Below, one piece after another: positions 45,588 to 57,587 of a stretch of 64,000 nucleotides of DNA; position 1 is the stretch's first letter, and the number at the start of each line of letters is the position of its first letter. The stretch is from Takifugu bimaculatus (Eukaryota > Chordata > Actinopteri > Tetraodontiformes > Tetraodontidae). The position numbers were made by a program, and so were the translations under genes. Location of the stretch: NCBI GenBank assembly GCA_004026145.2, contig CP034981.1, forward strand, positions 590,618 through 654,617, in the 5' to 3' direction. The notes beneath the pieces were generated by a model. It was not told the DNA's origin. It saw nothing but the letters and a program-made list of their open reading frames with translations, and made no database searches.

Positions 45588-46415
45588 TCAAAGCAGTCTC
45601 TGTGGCTCGGCTGTGGACAGGTGGACCACCTTCTGCACTAATGGGCGGCGGCTCCACGCGGAGGCCTCATCTTCAGAGGGGAGCTTAACGAAGCACTTTA
45701 ATGAAGCAGAGCTCAAGACTAACCCAGGCTTCCTGCTGGGGGGGGGTAAATGTACCACTGGGCCCGGAGACGATGGGACGGACACTCGCCTGCAGCGGTG
45801 TGACGCTGGGCTCACGTTTCCATGGAGATGGTAACAGTTCTTAAGGGGGGGTCCATCTGGTATTTATGGTCCCGGCGTGCGGGCAGGTGTTTGTCCTGAT
45901 GACCCTAAAACCCGACGGCACCGCTGGCGGGAAGCTCCTGGACGCTCTTCATGCTGGACGTGATGAACCGGCTCAGGATAGAGTCCAACAGAACCTCCTC
46001 CCAGGGGCCAGCAGGGAGACGAGTCCATGGTGGGGGTGCGAGGACTGGTGGAGGTCCACCACTTGTAACGCTCCCTGCTATAGTGGGGGGGCAGATTTCC
46101 TTGTCTCCTCGTTCATCTATCAAATGTGGAAAAACGAGCTTTTGACTGTAGAATAGAGGAAAAGCTCCGAACTGATCTAGGACCAGTGACACTTCTGTAA
46201 ACAATTAAAGGTTTGGAACAATGAGTGGTGCCTTCTGATCAATAAACATGATTGGATCAACCTTTTCATCTCAAGTGTTTCTTCAATAATTGGAAGGTAC
46301 CTACAGTTTCACACGTTTGGTTTAGATCAAAGGCAAAAGTTGGTTGATCGAATCCGATGAAACCAAATCAGCACTTCCGCCGCAGATGACGTCATTTCCG
46401 CCCTGCTCCGTAAAT
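45520..46415. other. znf 3' UTR and ttc19 upstream region
   Basis: The znf 3' UTR runs to about 46260 (ATTAAA near 46204 and AATAAA at 46241). 46370-46415 just before the ttc19 start has a CRE-like TGACGTCA (46387-46394). No additional exon was recognised. Confidence 0.45.
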
Positions 46416-49270
46416 ATGGCAGCGTGCAGGTTCCGCGCTGTCCTCTGTCGGATCCTGAACCCGTTCCGACGGTCCGCAGACGGGAGACGTTTCTGGGCCG
46501 CACAGCTGAGGTGAGTTAAGCTGGACACGGACCACAAGAACCGGATCGGTTGCGGTTCCGTGAAGAGGAACGGACGCAGCTAACGGCTGTGACCATAACA
46601 TGCTAGTGACCAAAACATGCTAGTGACCAAAACATGCTAGCGACCATAACATGCTAGTGACCATAACATGCTAGCGACCATAACATGCTAGGGTCTGCGA
46701 CGCAGCTTTTATACGTTTAGCCTACTTTAACAAGTTCAAAGTTAAAACGCAATTTCGAGCCTTTAACGTGTGGTTGTTAGACGTCCACCAGGTGGCGCTG
46801 CGGACAGTCCTGCCTGGGTCAACCGACATGAGCCTGCCCCCGGAGGAAGATGCTTCCTGTGGACGGCTGTCGGTACTGAAGCTGCTTCACTGCAACGCTG
46901 AAAATTCCCTTCAGCCAGAAAAGAACGTTGGAAAACTTTCACATTTTATGTTGGTATCCTAAAATAACCAAATAATCTCATACGGTGAAGTTTTCTGGCA
47001 GCACAACAAAATGTGAAAGTCTCCAACTGTGCTGGCCGAACTGACATTTATTAACCAGTAACGTGTGTGTGTGTGCGTGTGCGTGTGTGCGTGCGTGTGT
47101 GCGTGTGTGGTGTGTGTGTGTGTGCGTGCGTGCGTGTGTGTGTGTGTGTGTGTGCAGCTCTCTCTCTCTTCAGTCGTTCTGATGATCTAGCAGCTGAAAC
47201 TCAGAAGGATGAGATGATTCTGCTGCTGAAGCGAGCTAAGGTACCGTTGCACGGGGCTGGAACGGGTCGGTGGTTCTGGGTCAGTCGTCGTCACGTCTCC
47301 TCTGGTCTCACAGCTCAGCATGTATCGAGGGCAGCTCCAAGAAGCATCGGGGTTCCTTCATCGGGCCGTCGTTCTGGCTCATCAGACTAACGACCGGCAG
47401 GGGATCATCTACACCTACAGTCTGGTAACCCTGACCTCTGACCTCTGACCTGTGGGGGGGGGGGGGGTAAATGATCAGATTTTTGGGGGATTCAATCATA
47501 AATGATCCCTGATTAGCAGATTTTACCCTGAAACATTGAGATGACCTCAGAATCAGAAGCAGCTTTATTGCCCTTGTTCCTGTAATACACAGCATCACAC
47601 TGGTGGGGGTGCACTGGTGGGGGTGGGGGGGCACTGGTGGGGGGGCACTGGTGGGGGTGGGGGTGGGGGGGGGGGGGGCACTGGTGGGGCGGGGGGGCTT
47701 AAAGCTCCTGGTGTGACGCTGCCACATTCAACATGAAGAGACACTAGAATAAGACCTCTGACCTCTTCTGCACCTATTCCTTAGATGGCAAATCTGGCGT
47801 ATATTCAGGGTGAGCTGGACAACGTGAGTCCACGCACGCACACACGCGCACGCACGCACACACACGCACACACACGCACACACACACACACACACACACG
47901 CAGGAAAAAATGATGCTTTTCTGTCTTTACAGGCAGAAAAACTTTTTAAAGCAGCGATGAGCTTCATGCTTTCAGGAGGAACTCCAGAGGTGCCTGTCTG
48001 TCTGCCTGTCTGTCTGTCTGCCTGCCTGTCTGTCTCCCTGCCTGTCTGTCTCCCTGTCTGTCTGTCTGCCTGCCTGTCTGTCTCCCTGCCTGTCTCCCTG
48101 TCTGTCTCCCTGTCTGTCTCCCTGTCTGCTCGTCTGTCTGCCAGCCAGGGACGGTCCTTACAAAGATAGAAGAACAAATGCCTGTGTGTGACAGAGCTGT
48201 TCATTAACCTGTCTCTCTCTCTGTCATTAACCTGTCTCTCTGTCATTAACCTGTCTGTCTGTCATTAACCTGTCTCTCTGTCATTAACCTGTCTGTCTCC
48301 AAGGACGACAACGCCGTCATCGAGATGTCGCTGAAACTCGCCACCATCTACGCTGAACAGAACAGGTGACCTTGACCCGCTGACCTTGACCCGCTGACCT
48401 TGACCCGCTGACCTTGACCCGCTGACCTCGGGAGCTCGGCGTGCTGTTGCACCATTAACGGCGTGTTTGTGTTTGAGGGCGGAGCTTGCAGAGCACGGCT
48501 TCAGGTTCTGCACAGAGTCTCTGGAGGCCAAACTGAAGCAGCAGAAGGAAGAACCTGCAGAGGAGCGGACAGGTGAGGCGGAGTGCACCAGAACCAGAAC
48601 CAGAACCAGAGGTTCCTGCTGTCAGATCCATGATGTTTCTTTGGGTTCTGGTGTTCAGAGGAGCTGGAAGCCCTCAGAAAGGAAACCCACCTCCTCCTGG
48701 GTCTCTGTCTGGACTCACGAGCTCGGTACCGAGCTTCAACTCTGCGACTGAACCAGGCCCGGCAGGACTACCAGGAGGCCCTGAGCATCTGCCGGCAGGA
48801 GCAGGGCGACGCCCACCCACAGGTAGAAGCTCTGAGAAGGTGAGAGGACCCCCCCATGCTCACTGTCATGTCTCCTGTAAGACTCTGGTGCTGATGAGCG
48901 ACCTGGCCACCGTCCTGGACCTCCAGGGTCACCACGACGAGGCTCTGACATTGATCCAGCAGGCTGTGGACCTGAGCCGTTCTGTTGGACATCCAGACCA
49001 GCACGTGCTCCTGGGGAACCTGGCTGGGATCCTGTTGCACGCAGGTGAGTTCAGGCGGCAGGTGAGGCCGGTGGTCCTCACCAGCTCTCAACCTCAGCCT
49101 CCTTCTATCACACAGGACACCTTGAGGATTCGGTTCGGTTCTACAAGGAGGCTCTGGGTCTGGCTCGGCAGTCGGGGGACCAGGAGGCCGTGGGCCAGAT
49201 TCTAGAGGGGCTGACGGAGGTGAAAAAGAGGAGGAACCAGGAGGAGGATAAGAAGGCTGCTCAGAACTGA
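46416..49270 (+). CDS. ttc19: Tetratricopeptide repeat protein 19, mitochondrial
   Basis: Assembly and quality-control factor of respiratory complex III at the inner membrane. Ten exons on plus: 46416-46510, 47174-47240, 47314-47424, 47785-47823, 47933-47989, 48304-48365, 48478-48572, 48659-48822, 48882-49044, 49116-49270. They sum to 1008 nt, giving 335 residues. The first exon encodes an Arg-rich, acid-free leader (MAACRFRAVLCRILNPFRRS) typical of mitochondrial targeting. TPR helices follow (QGIIYTYSLMANLAYIQGEL, NAVIEMSLKLATIYAEQNR, TLVLMSDLATVLDLQGHHDE, LLGNLAGILLHAGHLED). The protein ends with a Lys/Glu-rich tail. The exon 7 acceptor (TTTGAG) and exon 9 acceptor (TGTAAG) are AG sites with short pyrimidine tracts. 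ATTAAA at 49818-49823 is a likely poly(A) signal. Confidence 0.93.
46597..46690. repeat. 17-nt repeat in ttc19 intron 1
   Basis: Five to six copies of GACCATAACATGCTAGT, with AAAACATG variants, in the first ttc19 intron. Confidence 0.95.
47061..47158. repeat. (GT/GC)n tract at ttc19 exon 2 acceptor
   Basis: GT-rich microsatellite ending in TGTGTGCAG and followed by CTCTCTCTCTTCAG. The frame requires the second AG (47172-47173) as acceptor. Confidence 0.9.
47580..47700. repeat. G-rich repeat in ttc19 intron 3
   Basis: About six copies of GGTGGGGGTGCACTGGTGGGG with homopolymer G runs up to about ten. Run lengths are likely to be unreliable. Confidence 0.9.
47993..48135. repeat. CTGTCTGC array in ttc19 intron 5
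   Basis: CTGT/CTGC tetranucleotide repeat directly after the exon 5 donor, followed by CATTAACCTGTCTCTCTGT units to about 48297. Confidence 0.95.
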
Positions 49271-51125
49271 CCGAAGCTCCGTCCACAGGAGCTCAGGCTC
49301 TGGTTCCTCTCCTCAACTACAGGTTCCTGCCAGGACCTCTACCCCCCCAGAACCTGTACCCCCCCCAGAACCTCTACCCCCCCCAGAACCTCTACCCCCC
49401 CCAGAACCTCTACCGCCCCCAGGACCTCTACCCCCCCCTCAGAACCTCTACCCCCCCCAGGCCACGTTCCACAGGTGTCCAGCAACACAGACGTTGGACT
49501 GTTGGTTCCACACTTGTGTTCTTGTTCACACGCAGCCGCTGAACTTCCTGCTGCTTCATGAACTGTCGTAAAAGCATTTGAATGCCAGAACACGCCAGTG
49601 ATACCACGCTACACACACACACAGATCACCACACGCACAGCTACACACAGCTACACACACACCACAGCTACACACACACGCACAGCTACACACACACACG
49701 CTACACAACACCACCACATGCTGATGAAGCTCCGCCCCCTGCAGATGCCCATGTGACCAGGCCCCCCATGATTGGCCCAACCTGAAACTGTCTTTATGAA
49801 CTTTGTGTCTGGTTTTTATTAAATATAATCAGGAAATGTTTAAGATTTGTGTGTTTCTGGAGAACAAACGAGGGTGTCACAAAGACAATCGTCAATCAAC
49901 CAATCACTCATTAGTAAATCACTATTTAGTAACTCATTAATAAATCACTCATTAGTAAATCACTCATTAGTAACTCATTAATAAATCACTCATTAGTAAA
50001 TCACTCATTAGTAACTCATTAATAAATCACTCATTAGTAACTCATTAATAAATCACTCATTAGTAAATCACTCATTAGTAACTCATTAATAAATCACTCA
50101 TTAGTAAATCACTCATTAGTAACTCATTAATAAATCACTCATTAGTAAATACTCATTAATAAATCACTCATTAGTAAAGACCAGACAGCAGCACACAACA
50201 AACCGGAGGAAGACACAAATCCGTCATAAAGGTTCCGGAACAGCAGCAGCTCTTTGATCTAATCTCTTTGGCTTTGATCTTTGGAATTAGCAAAGTAAAG
50301 TATAGCAGCTCTTCCTCAGCCCATCATCATCATCATTTCCTAAAAATGTCATCAACACGTCACATGACCACGTTGGCGACCCACCGCCTGACGTGGAGGA
50401 CGGCGAGGGCAGAGGTCAGTCACACGGACTTCCTGTTGGACGCCAACGCAGTCGGGCCGGGGGGGGGATGCAGGTGTGACACGAGTCCTGATCTTGATCA
50501 CTTCTGATCACACGTGACCCCAAAACTGCAGCGTTGCTCCGCTGGTGCTGCTTTACCTCCCTCACTGCGTCTCACACCGTCGCCATGGCAACCTCCCTGT
50601 CCATGGGAGGTTCCAGTGAAACCCAAGCAGGCGTGGACGCCGAGGTCACCTGAGCCAAACCTCTGCTGAATGTTTGATGAGGAGGCTGCCACAGAGCTTC
50701 TGTATCACCTGGACAGGTAGAACACAGGTGAGGCTCTCGCTGCTCCGAGGCTCCAGCACTCAGGTAAAGTCCCTCTAACTCTTCCTCTACTACAGCAGCC
50801 ACCTTCTCTACCTCAGGTTAGGGGGGGCTGTCTTTGTGGGACCTGAGACCTGGACCAGACCTCATGGGAGGGTCTTCGTGTGCAGGCGCTCTAGTTCACG
50901 CTACACAGTTCAGCTCGTGGGTCAGGGTGAGGGTCAGGGTTAAGGTCAGGGCTAGGGTCAGGGTGAGGGTCACCCTGTCTGGGAGGTGTTGGGACTCGGC
51001 TCTTCTCCATCTTGAGTGGAGCAGCTTCCATTTTGTCCTGACGTTGATGACGGTGACGTTTGTTGGGGGACAGACTTGAAGATGCAGCTAAATGATGTTT
51101 TTGTCTGAAAGGTGATGGTGTGACG
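49271..51125. other. ttc19 3' region to dnajc5 start
   Basis: It contains an AGAACCTCTACCCCCCCC repeat at 49336-49458, a CA-rich tract at 49611-49715, and a TCACTCATTAGTAAATCAC-type array at 49907-50172. 50180-51100 holds the dnajc5 upstream region; GGGTCAGGGTTAGGGTCAGG units lie at 50921-50980. No coding exon was recognised. Confidence 0.5.
49907..50172. repeat. AT-rich tandem array between ttc19 and dnajc5
   Basis: CACTCATTAGTAAAT and AACTCATTAATAAAT half-units alternate in a higher-order unit of about 48 nt, about six times. Confidence 0.95.
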
Positions 51126-51565
51126 ATGTCTGACGCCCGGCAGCGAACTCTCTCTGCATCTGGAGAAGCTCTGTATCAGGTTCTGGGTCTGGAGAAAGGC
51201 TGCAGCCACGATGACATCAAGAAGTCCTACAGGTACGAGTAGCTAGCATCTAGCCAGTGATTCTGTAGCTCCGGTATGATGCTAGCTAGGATAATGCTCG
51301 TGGTTAGAACAGGATCACCTCACACCTCTTTCTCCTCCTCCCCAACAACAGGAAGTTAGCGTTGCGCTATCACCCTGATAAGAACCCAGAGAATGTGGAG
51401 GCAGCAGAGAAATTCAAGGAGCTGAACAATGCTCACGCCATCCTCTCAGACCTGAACAAGAGGAACATCTACGACTCCTATGGCTCCCTAGGACTTTACG
51501 TGGCCCAGCAGTTTGGAGAGGACAATGTTAACACCTACTTCATGCTGTCCACCTGGTGGGCCAAG
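51126..51565 (+). CDS. dnajc5: Cysteine-string protein DNAJC5, N-terminal part only
   Basis: Synaptic-vesicle and secretory-granule co-chaperone of HSC70. Two coding exons, 51126-51232 and 51352-51565, give 107 residues ending in frame at a GT donor. They contain the leader MSDARQRTLSASGEALYQVL (a PKA-type Ser in RTLS), the J domain with YHPDKN, and the linker GEDNVNTYFMLSTWWAK. The next family exon should start ALF and encode the palmitoylated cysteine string. It is not found before or after the N gap, so the gene is cut by missing sequence. DNAJC5, 5B and 5G paralogues share this part; the symbol is the best guess. Confidence 0.85.
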
Positions 51566-51787
51566 GTGGGTTTGTGAAGAAGTAGAACATTTTTAAGAGT
51601 GAATGAGCAAAACTGTTCCTAGACCCTCAAACTCCAGACCTCAGTGGAGTTGTAGAAGAAGAACATCGATGTTGAAGGACACCTGAGCTGCTGCAGAAGG
51701 TCAACAAACCAACTATTCTAGAGAGGATTAAAACAGGAGGTCTCACTCCAAATGTTCATTAGAATAAAAACCTTCAGCCTCACTGTC

Positions 51788-51893
51788 ATCGAACCCTAAC
51801 CCTAACCTACCCTACCCTAACCCTAACCCTACCCTACCCTACCCTAACCTAACCTAACCTAACCTACCCTACCCTAACCCTAACCTACCCTAC
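51788..51893. repeat. Telomere-variant repeat at contig edge
   Basis: CCCTAA, CCTAA and CCCTA units mixed without a strict period, running straight into the N gap. The assembly probably broke in this array. Confidence 0.92.
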
Positions 51894-51993
51894 NNNNNNN
51901 NNNNNNNNNNNNNNNNNNNNNNNNNNNNNNNNNNNNNNNNNNNNNNNNNNNNNNNNNNNNNNNNNNNNNNNNNNNNNNNNNNNNNNNNNNNNN
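51894..51993. other. Assembly gap (100 N)
   Basis: Exactly 100 N, the usual placeholder for a gap of unknown size. The rest of dnajc5 is presumably inside it. Order and orientation of what follows depend on scaffolding. Confidence 0.99.
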
Positions 51994-53076
51994 ATGATGT
52001 CTCCTGGCGTCTCCTCTCAACACCAGCATAGCTTCACAAGCCTGGAGACATCATGAGACCTGCTCATACTGGCTGGTGGAGGAAACGTTCCTGGCTGGAG
52101 CTCCACTCAGGAGGTTTCACCTCCCCCAGGGTGGTGAGCCCAAAGGTCAGAGGTCACCATTTACGTCCTGAAGACCAGGACGCAGCAGCCGTGGTGGCCT
52201 TTGAGCCCCCAGGTGTGCTGCAGCAGCAGTTTGATCTGAGGAGGTCACCTGAGAAGGTGAGCAGCCGTAACCATGTTCTTCTACAGCTCTGTGTCAGAGC
52301 AACACAGAACCAGGAGGTTCAGAACCAGGTGAGGTGAGGGTCCAGAGCAGCAGCAGGTCCTGACACGTTCAGTCAGGTAACGGAGAGGTGGAACCTTCTC
52401 CACACGTGTGCTTCTGTGTGAGGGTGGAGGAACATTTCTACACAGGCTCCAAGAACCCGCTGAGACACCTGGAGAACATCTGCTTTACATGAACATCAAA
52501 CCTTGAGTTTTTAATCAGAATTGAATGTGGAACACGTGGAGACAGTGAGAGAAGATGGAAGCAGACGTTCAGCAAAGCCTCTGGACCCCGACGCCCTCAC
52601 AGAGGAACCACGTTTCTGCTGAACCTGCAGATAAAGCGACATCGTTTAAGACCCTGGACGTCCGTCCGTCCCTGGACGTCCGTCCGTCCCTGGATGAAAC
52701 CAGCAGTTATATAGAAGCTGAGACGCAGCCGTGACCTTTCAGCCCCGGGTCCAGTGAGCAGAAGCCTCCTGATCAAAGTCTGGGTCAGAACCAGCAGCTT
52801 TTCTGAAGGACAGTTTGAGCGTCCTGAACGTTGAGCCGGTCTGGTCTCCTGTGGCGTGCACGTGTTACATCAGTGGGGGGACGTCCGGGTCATCCACAAA
52901 CCCTTCACCTGGGATGGAGGTACGGCTGGTGGGCGGAGCAGCCGGCACATTTCCAGAGGGCCCTCCGGGGTCTCCCGAGGCACGATGGCGCCGGGTCCAG
53001 CACGCGGTGGCTCCTGGGGTCCACCTCCAGCCTCTCTGCACCTGGGCGGGTCCTGAGGATTTAAAGGAGCAGAGGT

Positions 53077-54073
53077 TCAGGTGTGTCGTGATGTTCAGGT
53101 GTGTCGTGATGTTCAGTGTGTCGTGACGTTCAGGTGTGTCGTGATGTTCAGGTGTGTCGTGATGTTCAGGTGTGTCATGATGTTCAGGTGTGTCGTGATG
53201 TTCAGGTGTGTCGTGATGTTCAGGTGTGTCGTGAGGTTCAGGTGTGTTGTGATGTTCAGGTGTGTCGTGAGGTTCAGGTGTGTTGTGATATTCAGGTGTG
53301 TCGTGAGGTTCAGGTGTGTCGTGATGTTCAGGTGTGTCGTGATGCTCAGGTGTGTTGTGAGGTTCAGGTGTGTCACGTGATGCTCAGGTGTGTCGTGAGG
53401 TTCAGGTGTGTCATGATGTTCAGGTGTGTCGTGATGTTCAGGTGTGTCGTGATGTTCAGGTGTGTCATGATGTTCAGGGTGTCGTGATGTTCAGGTGTGT
53501 CACGTGATGCTCAGGTGTGTCGTGATGTTCAGGTTGTCACGTGATGCTCAGGTGTGTCATGTGATGTTCAGGTGTGTCATGTGACGTTCAGGTGTGTCGT
53601 GACGTTCAGGTGTGTCACGTGAGGTTCAGGTGTGTCGTGATGTTCAGGTGTGTCGTGATGTTCAGGTGTGTCGTGATGTTCAGGTGTGTCATGTGATGTT
53701 CAGGTGTCATGTGACGTTCAGGTGTGTCGTGATGTTCAGGTGTGTCGTGACGTTCAGGTGTGTCGTGACGTTCAGTGTCGTGATGTTCAGGTGTGTCGTG
53801 ACGTTCAGGTGTGTCGTGACGTTCAGGTGTGTCGTGATGTTCAGGTGTGTCGTGACGTTCAGGTGTGTCGTGACGTTCAGGTGTGTCGTGACGTTCAGGT
53901 GTGTCGTGATGTTCAGGTGTGTCATGACGTTCAGGTGTGTCGTGATGTTCAGTGTGTCGTGACGTTCAGGTGTGTCGTGACGTTCAGGTGCGTCGTGATG
54001 TTCAGGTGTGTCATGTGATGTTCAGGTGTGTCGTGAGGTTCAGGTGTGTCATGTGAGGTTCAGGTGTGTCATG
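53077..54073. repeat. 18-nt tandem array (1 kb)
   Basis: About 55 copies of TTCAGGTGTGTCGTGATG with CATGATG, CGTGACG and CACGTGATG variants. The 18-nt period keeps frames open on both strands. Confidence 0.96.
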
Positions 54074-54184
54074 TGACCAACCATAACAACATTCGCCCCC
54101 CGCGGTTACATGTTGCAGCTCTGCTGGGATGGATGCTGGGACGGGGGCAGATCCAGTGATCAGAACCTTCCTTCAAGCCCGGCT

Positions 54185-54272
54185 GGCTGTGCTGCTCCTC
54201 ACCGTCACGTCCACCTGAGGAGGTGAGGCAGCGCCTCCTCAGGTGGACGTGACGGAGAGGAGCAGCACAGCC
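54185..54272. repeat. 39-bp inverted repeat with 10-nt loop
   Basis: The left arm 54185-54223 and the right arm 54234-54272 are reverse complements at 38 of 39 positions. The loop is TGAGGCAGCG. The arm begins GGCTGTGCTGCTCCTC. It does not belong to a tandem array and is not part of a recognised gene. Confidence 0.92.
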
Positions 54273-54576
54273 TCTGGAGCAGAGGCAATAAGCTCCAGGC
54301 AGCAGATTAATAAGGGTCGGGGGGGGGGCAGTAATTCTGCTCCAACGTGCAGCAGCAGCAGCAGCAGCTCTTCATTACTCTGCACATTCTGCTGTTTACT
54401 CAGAGCGTCCGGCTGCCAGAGGACACAGAACATCCTGTCTGGTCCACACAACAGAACCAGAACCTCCCACAGAGGAGAACACACCAAGAACCAGGGTTAT
54501 TTTATTAACCAGCTCTGGTCCCACAGGCCTAAAAGCTTCACTCTGCATGTCCAACCTCGACCAAACCGAACAGCTG

Positions 54577-55706
54577 GGGGTTGGACTGGTTACTGGCTGG
54601 CTTCTGACTGGTTACTGCTGGTTTTCTGACTGGTTTCTGGCTGGTTATTGCTGGTTTCTGACTGGTTATTGCTGGTTACTGGCTGGTTTCTGACTGGTTC
54701 CTGGCTGGTTACTGCTGGTTTCTGACTGGTTACTGGCTGGTTATTGCTGGTTTCTGACTGGTTTCTGGCTGGTTTCTGACTGGTTACTGCTGGTTTCTGA
54801 CTGGTTTCTGGCTGGTTACTGCTGGTTTCTGGCTGGTTTCTGACTGGTTACTGCTGGTTTCTGACTGGTTACTGGCTGGTTATTGCTGGTTTCTGACTGG
54901 TTATTGCTGGTTACTGGCTGGTTTCTGACTGGTTCCTGGCTGGTTATTGCTGGTTTCTGGCTGGTTATTGCTGGTTTCTGACTGGTTTGTGGCTGGTTTC
55001 TGACTGGTTTGTGGCTGGTTTCTGACTGGTTACTGGCTGGTTTCTGACTGGTTACTGGCTGGTTTCTGGCTGGTTATTGCTGGTTTCTGACTGGTTGTGG
55101 CTGGTTTCTGACTGGTTACTGGCTGGTTTTCTGACTGGTTACTGGCTGGTTTCTGACTGGTTACTGGCTGGTTACTGACTGGTTTCTGGCTGGTTATTGC
55201 TGGTTTCTGACTGGTTACTGGCTGGTTATTGCTGGTTTCTGACTGGTTATTGCTGGTTTCTGACTGGTTATTGCTGGTTTCTGACTGGTTTCTGGCTGGT
55301 TTCTGACTGGTTTCTGGCTGGTTTCTGGCTGGTTATTGCTGGTTTCTGACTGGTTACTGGCTGGTTTCTGACTGGTTTCTGGCTGGTTTCTGACTGGTTA
55401 CTGGCTGGTTTCTGACTGGTTCCTGGCTGGTTTCTGACTGGTTACTGGCTGGTTTCTGACTGGTTACTGACTGGTTACTGGCTGGTTTCTGACTGGTTAT
55501 TGCTGGTTATTGCTGGTTTCTGGCTGGTTATTGCTGGTTTCTGACTGGTTTCTGGCTGGTTATTGCTGGTTTCTGGCTGGTTATTGCTGGTTTCTGACTG
55601 GTTTCTGGCTGGTTATTGCTGGTTTCTGACTGGTTTCTGGCTGGTTATTGCTGGTTTCTGGCTGGTTATTGCTGGTTTCTGGCTGGTTTCTGACTGGTTC
55701 CTGGCT
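54577..55706. repeat. 1.1 kb CTGGTTTCTGA tandem array
   Basis: About 100 copies of an 11-12 nt core (CTGGTTTCTGA, CTGGTTACTGG, CTGGTTATTG) in changing order, with no fixed higher-order period. It ends at CTGGCTGGGCCAGG. Confidence 0.96.
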
Positions 55707-56825
55707 GGGCCAGGCTTCAGTGAGGGGCCGTTATCAGCACCAGTAACCAGATCAGCAGGTTCTGCTCAGCCTCTGGAGCCACTGATCCACTCTGGCTCGG
55801 CCTGAGAGGGCACAGGATCCACATCCAGATGAGCAGCAGATAAACCCAGACCATGACCATGTTCTGCAGTCAGTCATCCCATAATAGTCGTGGTGTTCTG
55901 CTTCTCTGGGAATCCCAACAGCTTCCAAGGAGCTTTCCAATCTTCTGGTTCCGTCTGTGACTGTAGAAACATCTCCTGTGGTGTTTGAGCTGAGCCTGGT
56001 GGGCTAATGTGTGCTAACGCTGGGCGCTAACAGGAAGTGGCGGCCCCAACATTTGGTTTTCCCTCACTGAGCAATAATCCCAAGCACGTTTCTCCTCAGA
56101 CGTTTCTGATGAGTCTGAAAGAGTCAAACATCATGAACGACATCACTGAATTAGAGACTAATAATTAAAGCGAGACGCAAGAGTCGCTAAATTTAGCTGC
56201 AGGTGGTAACGGGCGGCTAAGCTAATGGTCAGCAATTCTCTGTAGATGGATGGACTCATTAGCTCAGGGCTCCTCGGCTAATGTCCTTAAATCCAAGATG
56301 GCTGCTTGTAATGGGCCTGAGCAGCACCAGCCCCCCCGGTCGTTATATCTCATAGGTAATGAGGACCTTCTTATCATCACACTGGCAACGAGCCCCCAGG
56401 AGAGCGCCAGACTGATAAGTCATCAGTTTTAGAGTTTTCAGAGGTCGGGGGGGCGCTTGGTATCCAGCACCGCTATAGAGCTGCTCGTTAGGCTCATTAG
56501 ATCCAGCTCCAGTGGAGGCTGGATGATGGTTGCAGGCCACTTTTGACCTCTAACTGACCTAAAACACAACAACTCACTGTCTAAACTTTCAAGAGAAGAG
56601 AAATGCTGCTAATCTGGGGCACAATGAGGAAATGGGTTTGCTATGGGACGATGAGGAGGAGGTAAACAGGAAGATTCACTCCGAATCCTGAATGGTTTTG
56701 GGTCCTTACACAGGAACATTCTTCCCACTTACAAAAAAGCTTTTTCAAAGTTTGTGTTGTTATTTACTTTTGGTCGTTTTTTGGTAATAAGTCATTGGTG
56801 GCCGGGGTTCTATCCCAGCAGTTAG

Positions 56826-56948
56826 CGTCATGGGGGCGGGGTCTATCCCAGAGTCAGGCTTATGGGGCGGGGTCTATCCCAGAGTCAGGCTTATGGGGCG
56901 GGGTCTATCCCAGCAGTTGTCATGGGGGTGGGGTCTATCCCAGCAGTC
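56826..56948. repeat. GGGGCGGGGTCTATCCC repeat
   Basis: Four copies of a unit of about 30 nt, GGGGCGGGGTCTATCCCAG plus GAGTCAGGCTTAT or CAGTTGTCAT. Confidence 0.93.
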
Positions 56949-57587
56949 AGAAGGAGGAGCCTACCTGGACAGGTGACGAACCCACCACACACACACACAC
57001 ACACACACACACGCTCTTGTTTACCTCCCTTGGACGCTGCTGCAGACACCAGGAAGGAAACTCCACCAGAACCTGCTGCTGACTAGTTTGATCTCTGGTT
57101 TTCCTCCACTCTACTGGATCACCTCTCATCCTTGAAATCTACTGGATCTCTCTATCCCAGCCTGGATCTTAGATCTTGATTCATCATTATTGATCTGAAG
57201 CCAGTTATGGCCGTCAGGTCCATCAGAGCCAGAAGCTGAGTGAAGCTGGCATGCTGCCAGGGGTCAAAGGTCATTCCCACTCGTGAACGGCACCATCACC
57301 CCCCAGCACAGACGCGTGTGGGGGTGGGGGGGGGTAACAGCTTCCCTCTGTGGGGCCTTGATGGGGCCGTGTGAAGGACAAGTGGGGGCCGGGTGATAAA
57401 ACGGTGATGACATTAGCAGGAGAGCGCCGCTCTGGGCCGGGACCAGATGGACCAGAGGCTTAATGGACCCGTGAGGTCAGCAGGTTCAGCTGCTGAGCAC
57501 ACAGAACCCAAATGGAGCTGGCCCAGAGACGTGGACCCTGGTTCCTCTCTGTTATTAGCATTAGCAACAGCTAACCACTGTTTTTAC

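Larger units (their letters stand above)
51994..57587. other. Gene-poor region after the gap
   Basis: No coding exon was recognised. 51994-53060 is unique sequence with short chance frames. It is followed by two long tandem arrays (53077-54073 and 54577-55706), a strong hairpin (54185-54272), unique sequence, and a GC repeat (56826-56948). The last exon or exons of dnaaf11 should lie in 55700-57587 but could not be identified. Confidence 0.5.

Noticed and set aside
52001..53060. Search for the missing dnajc5 cysteine-string exon after the gap
   Set aside because: No run of Cys codons following an ALF-type start was found on either strand.
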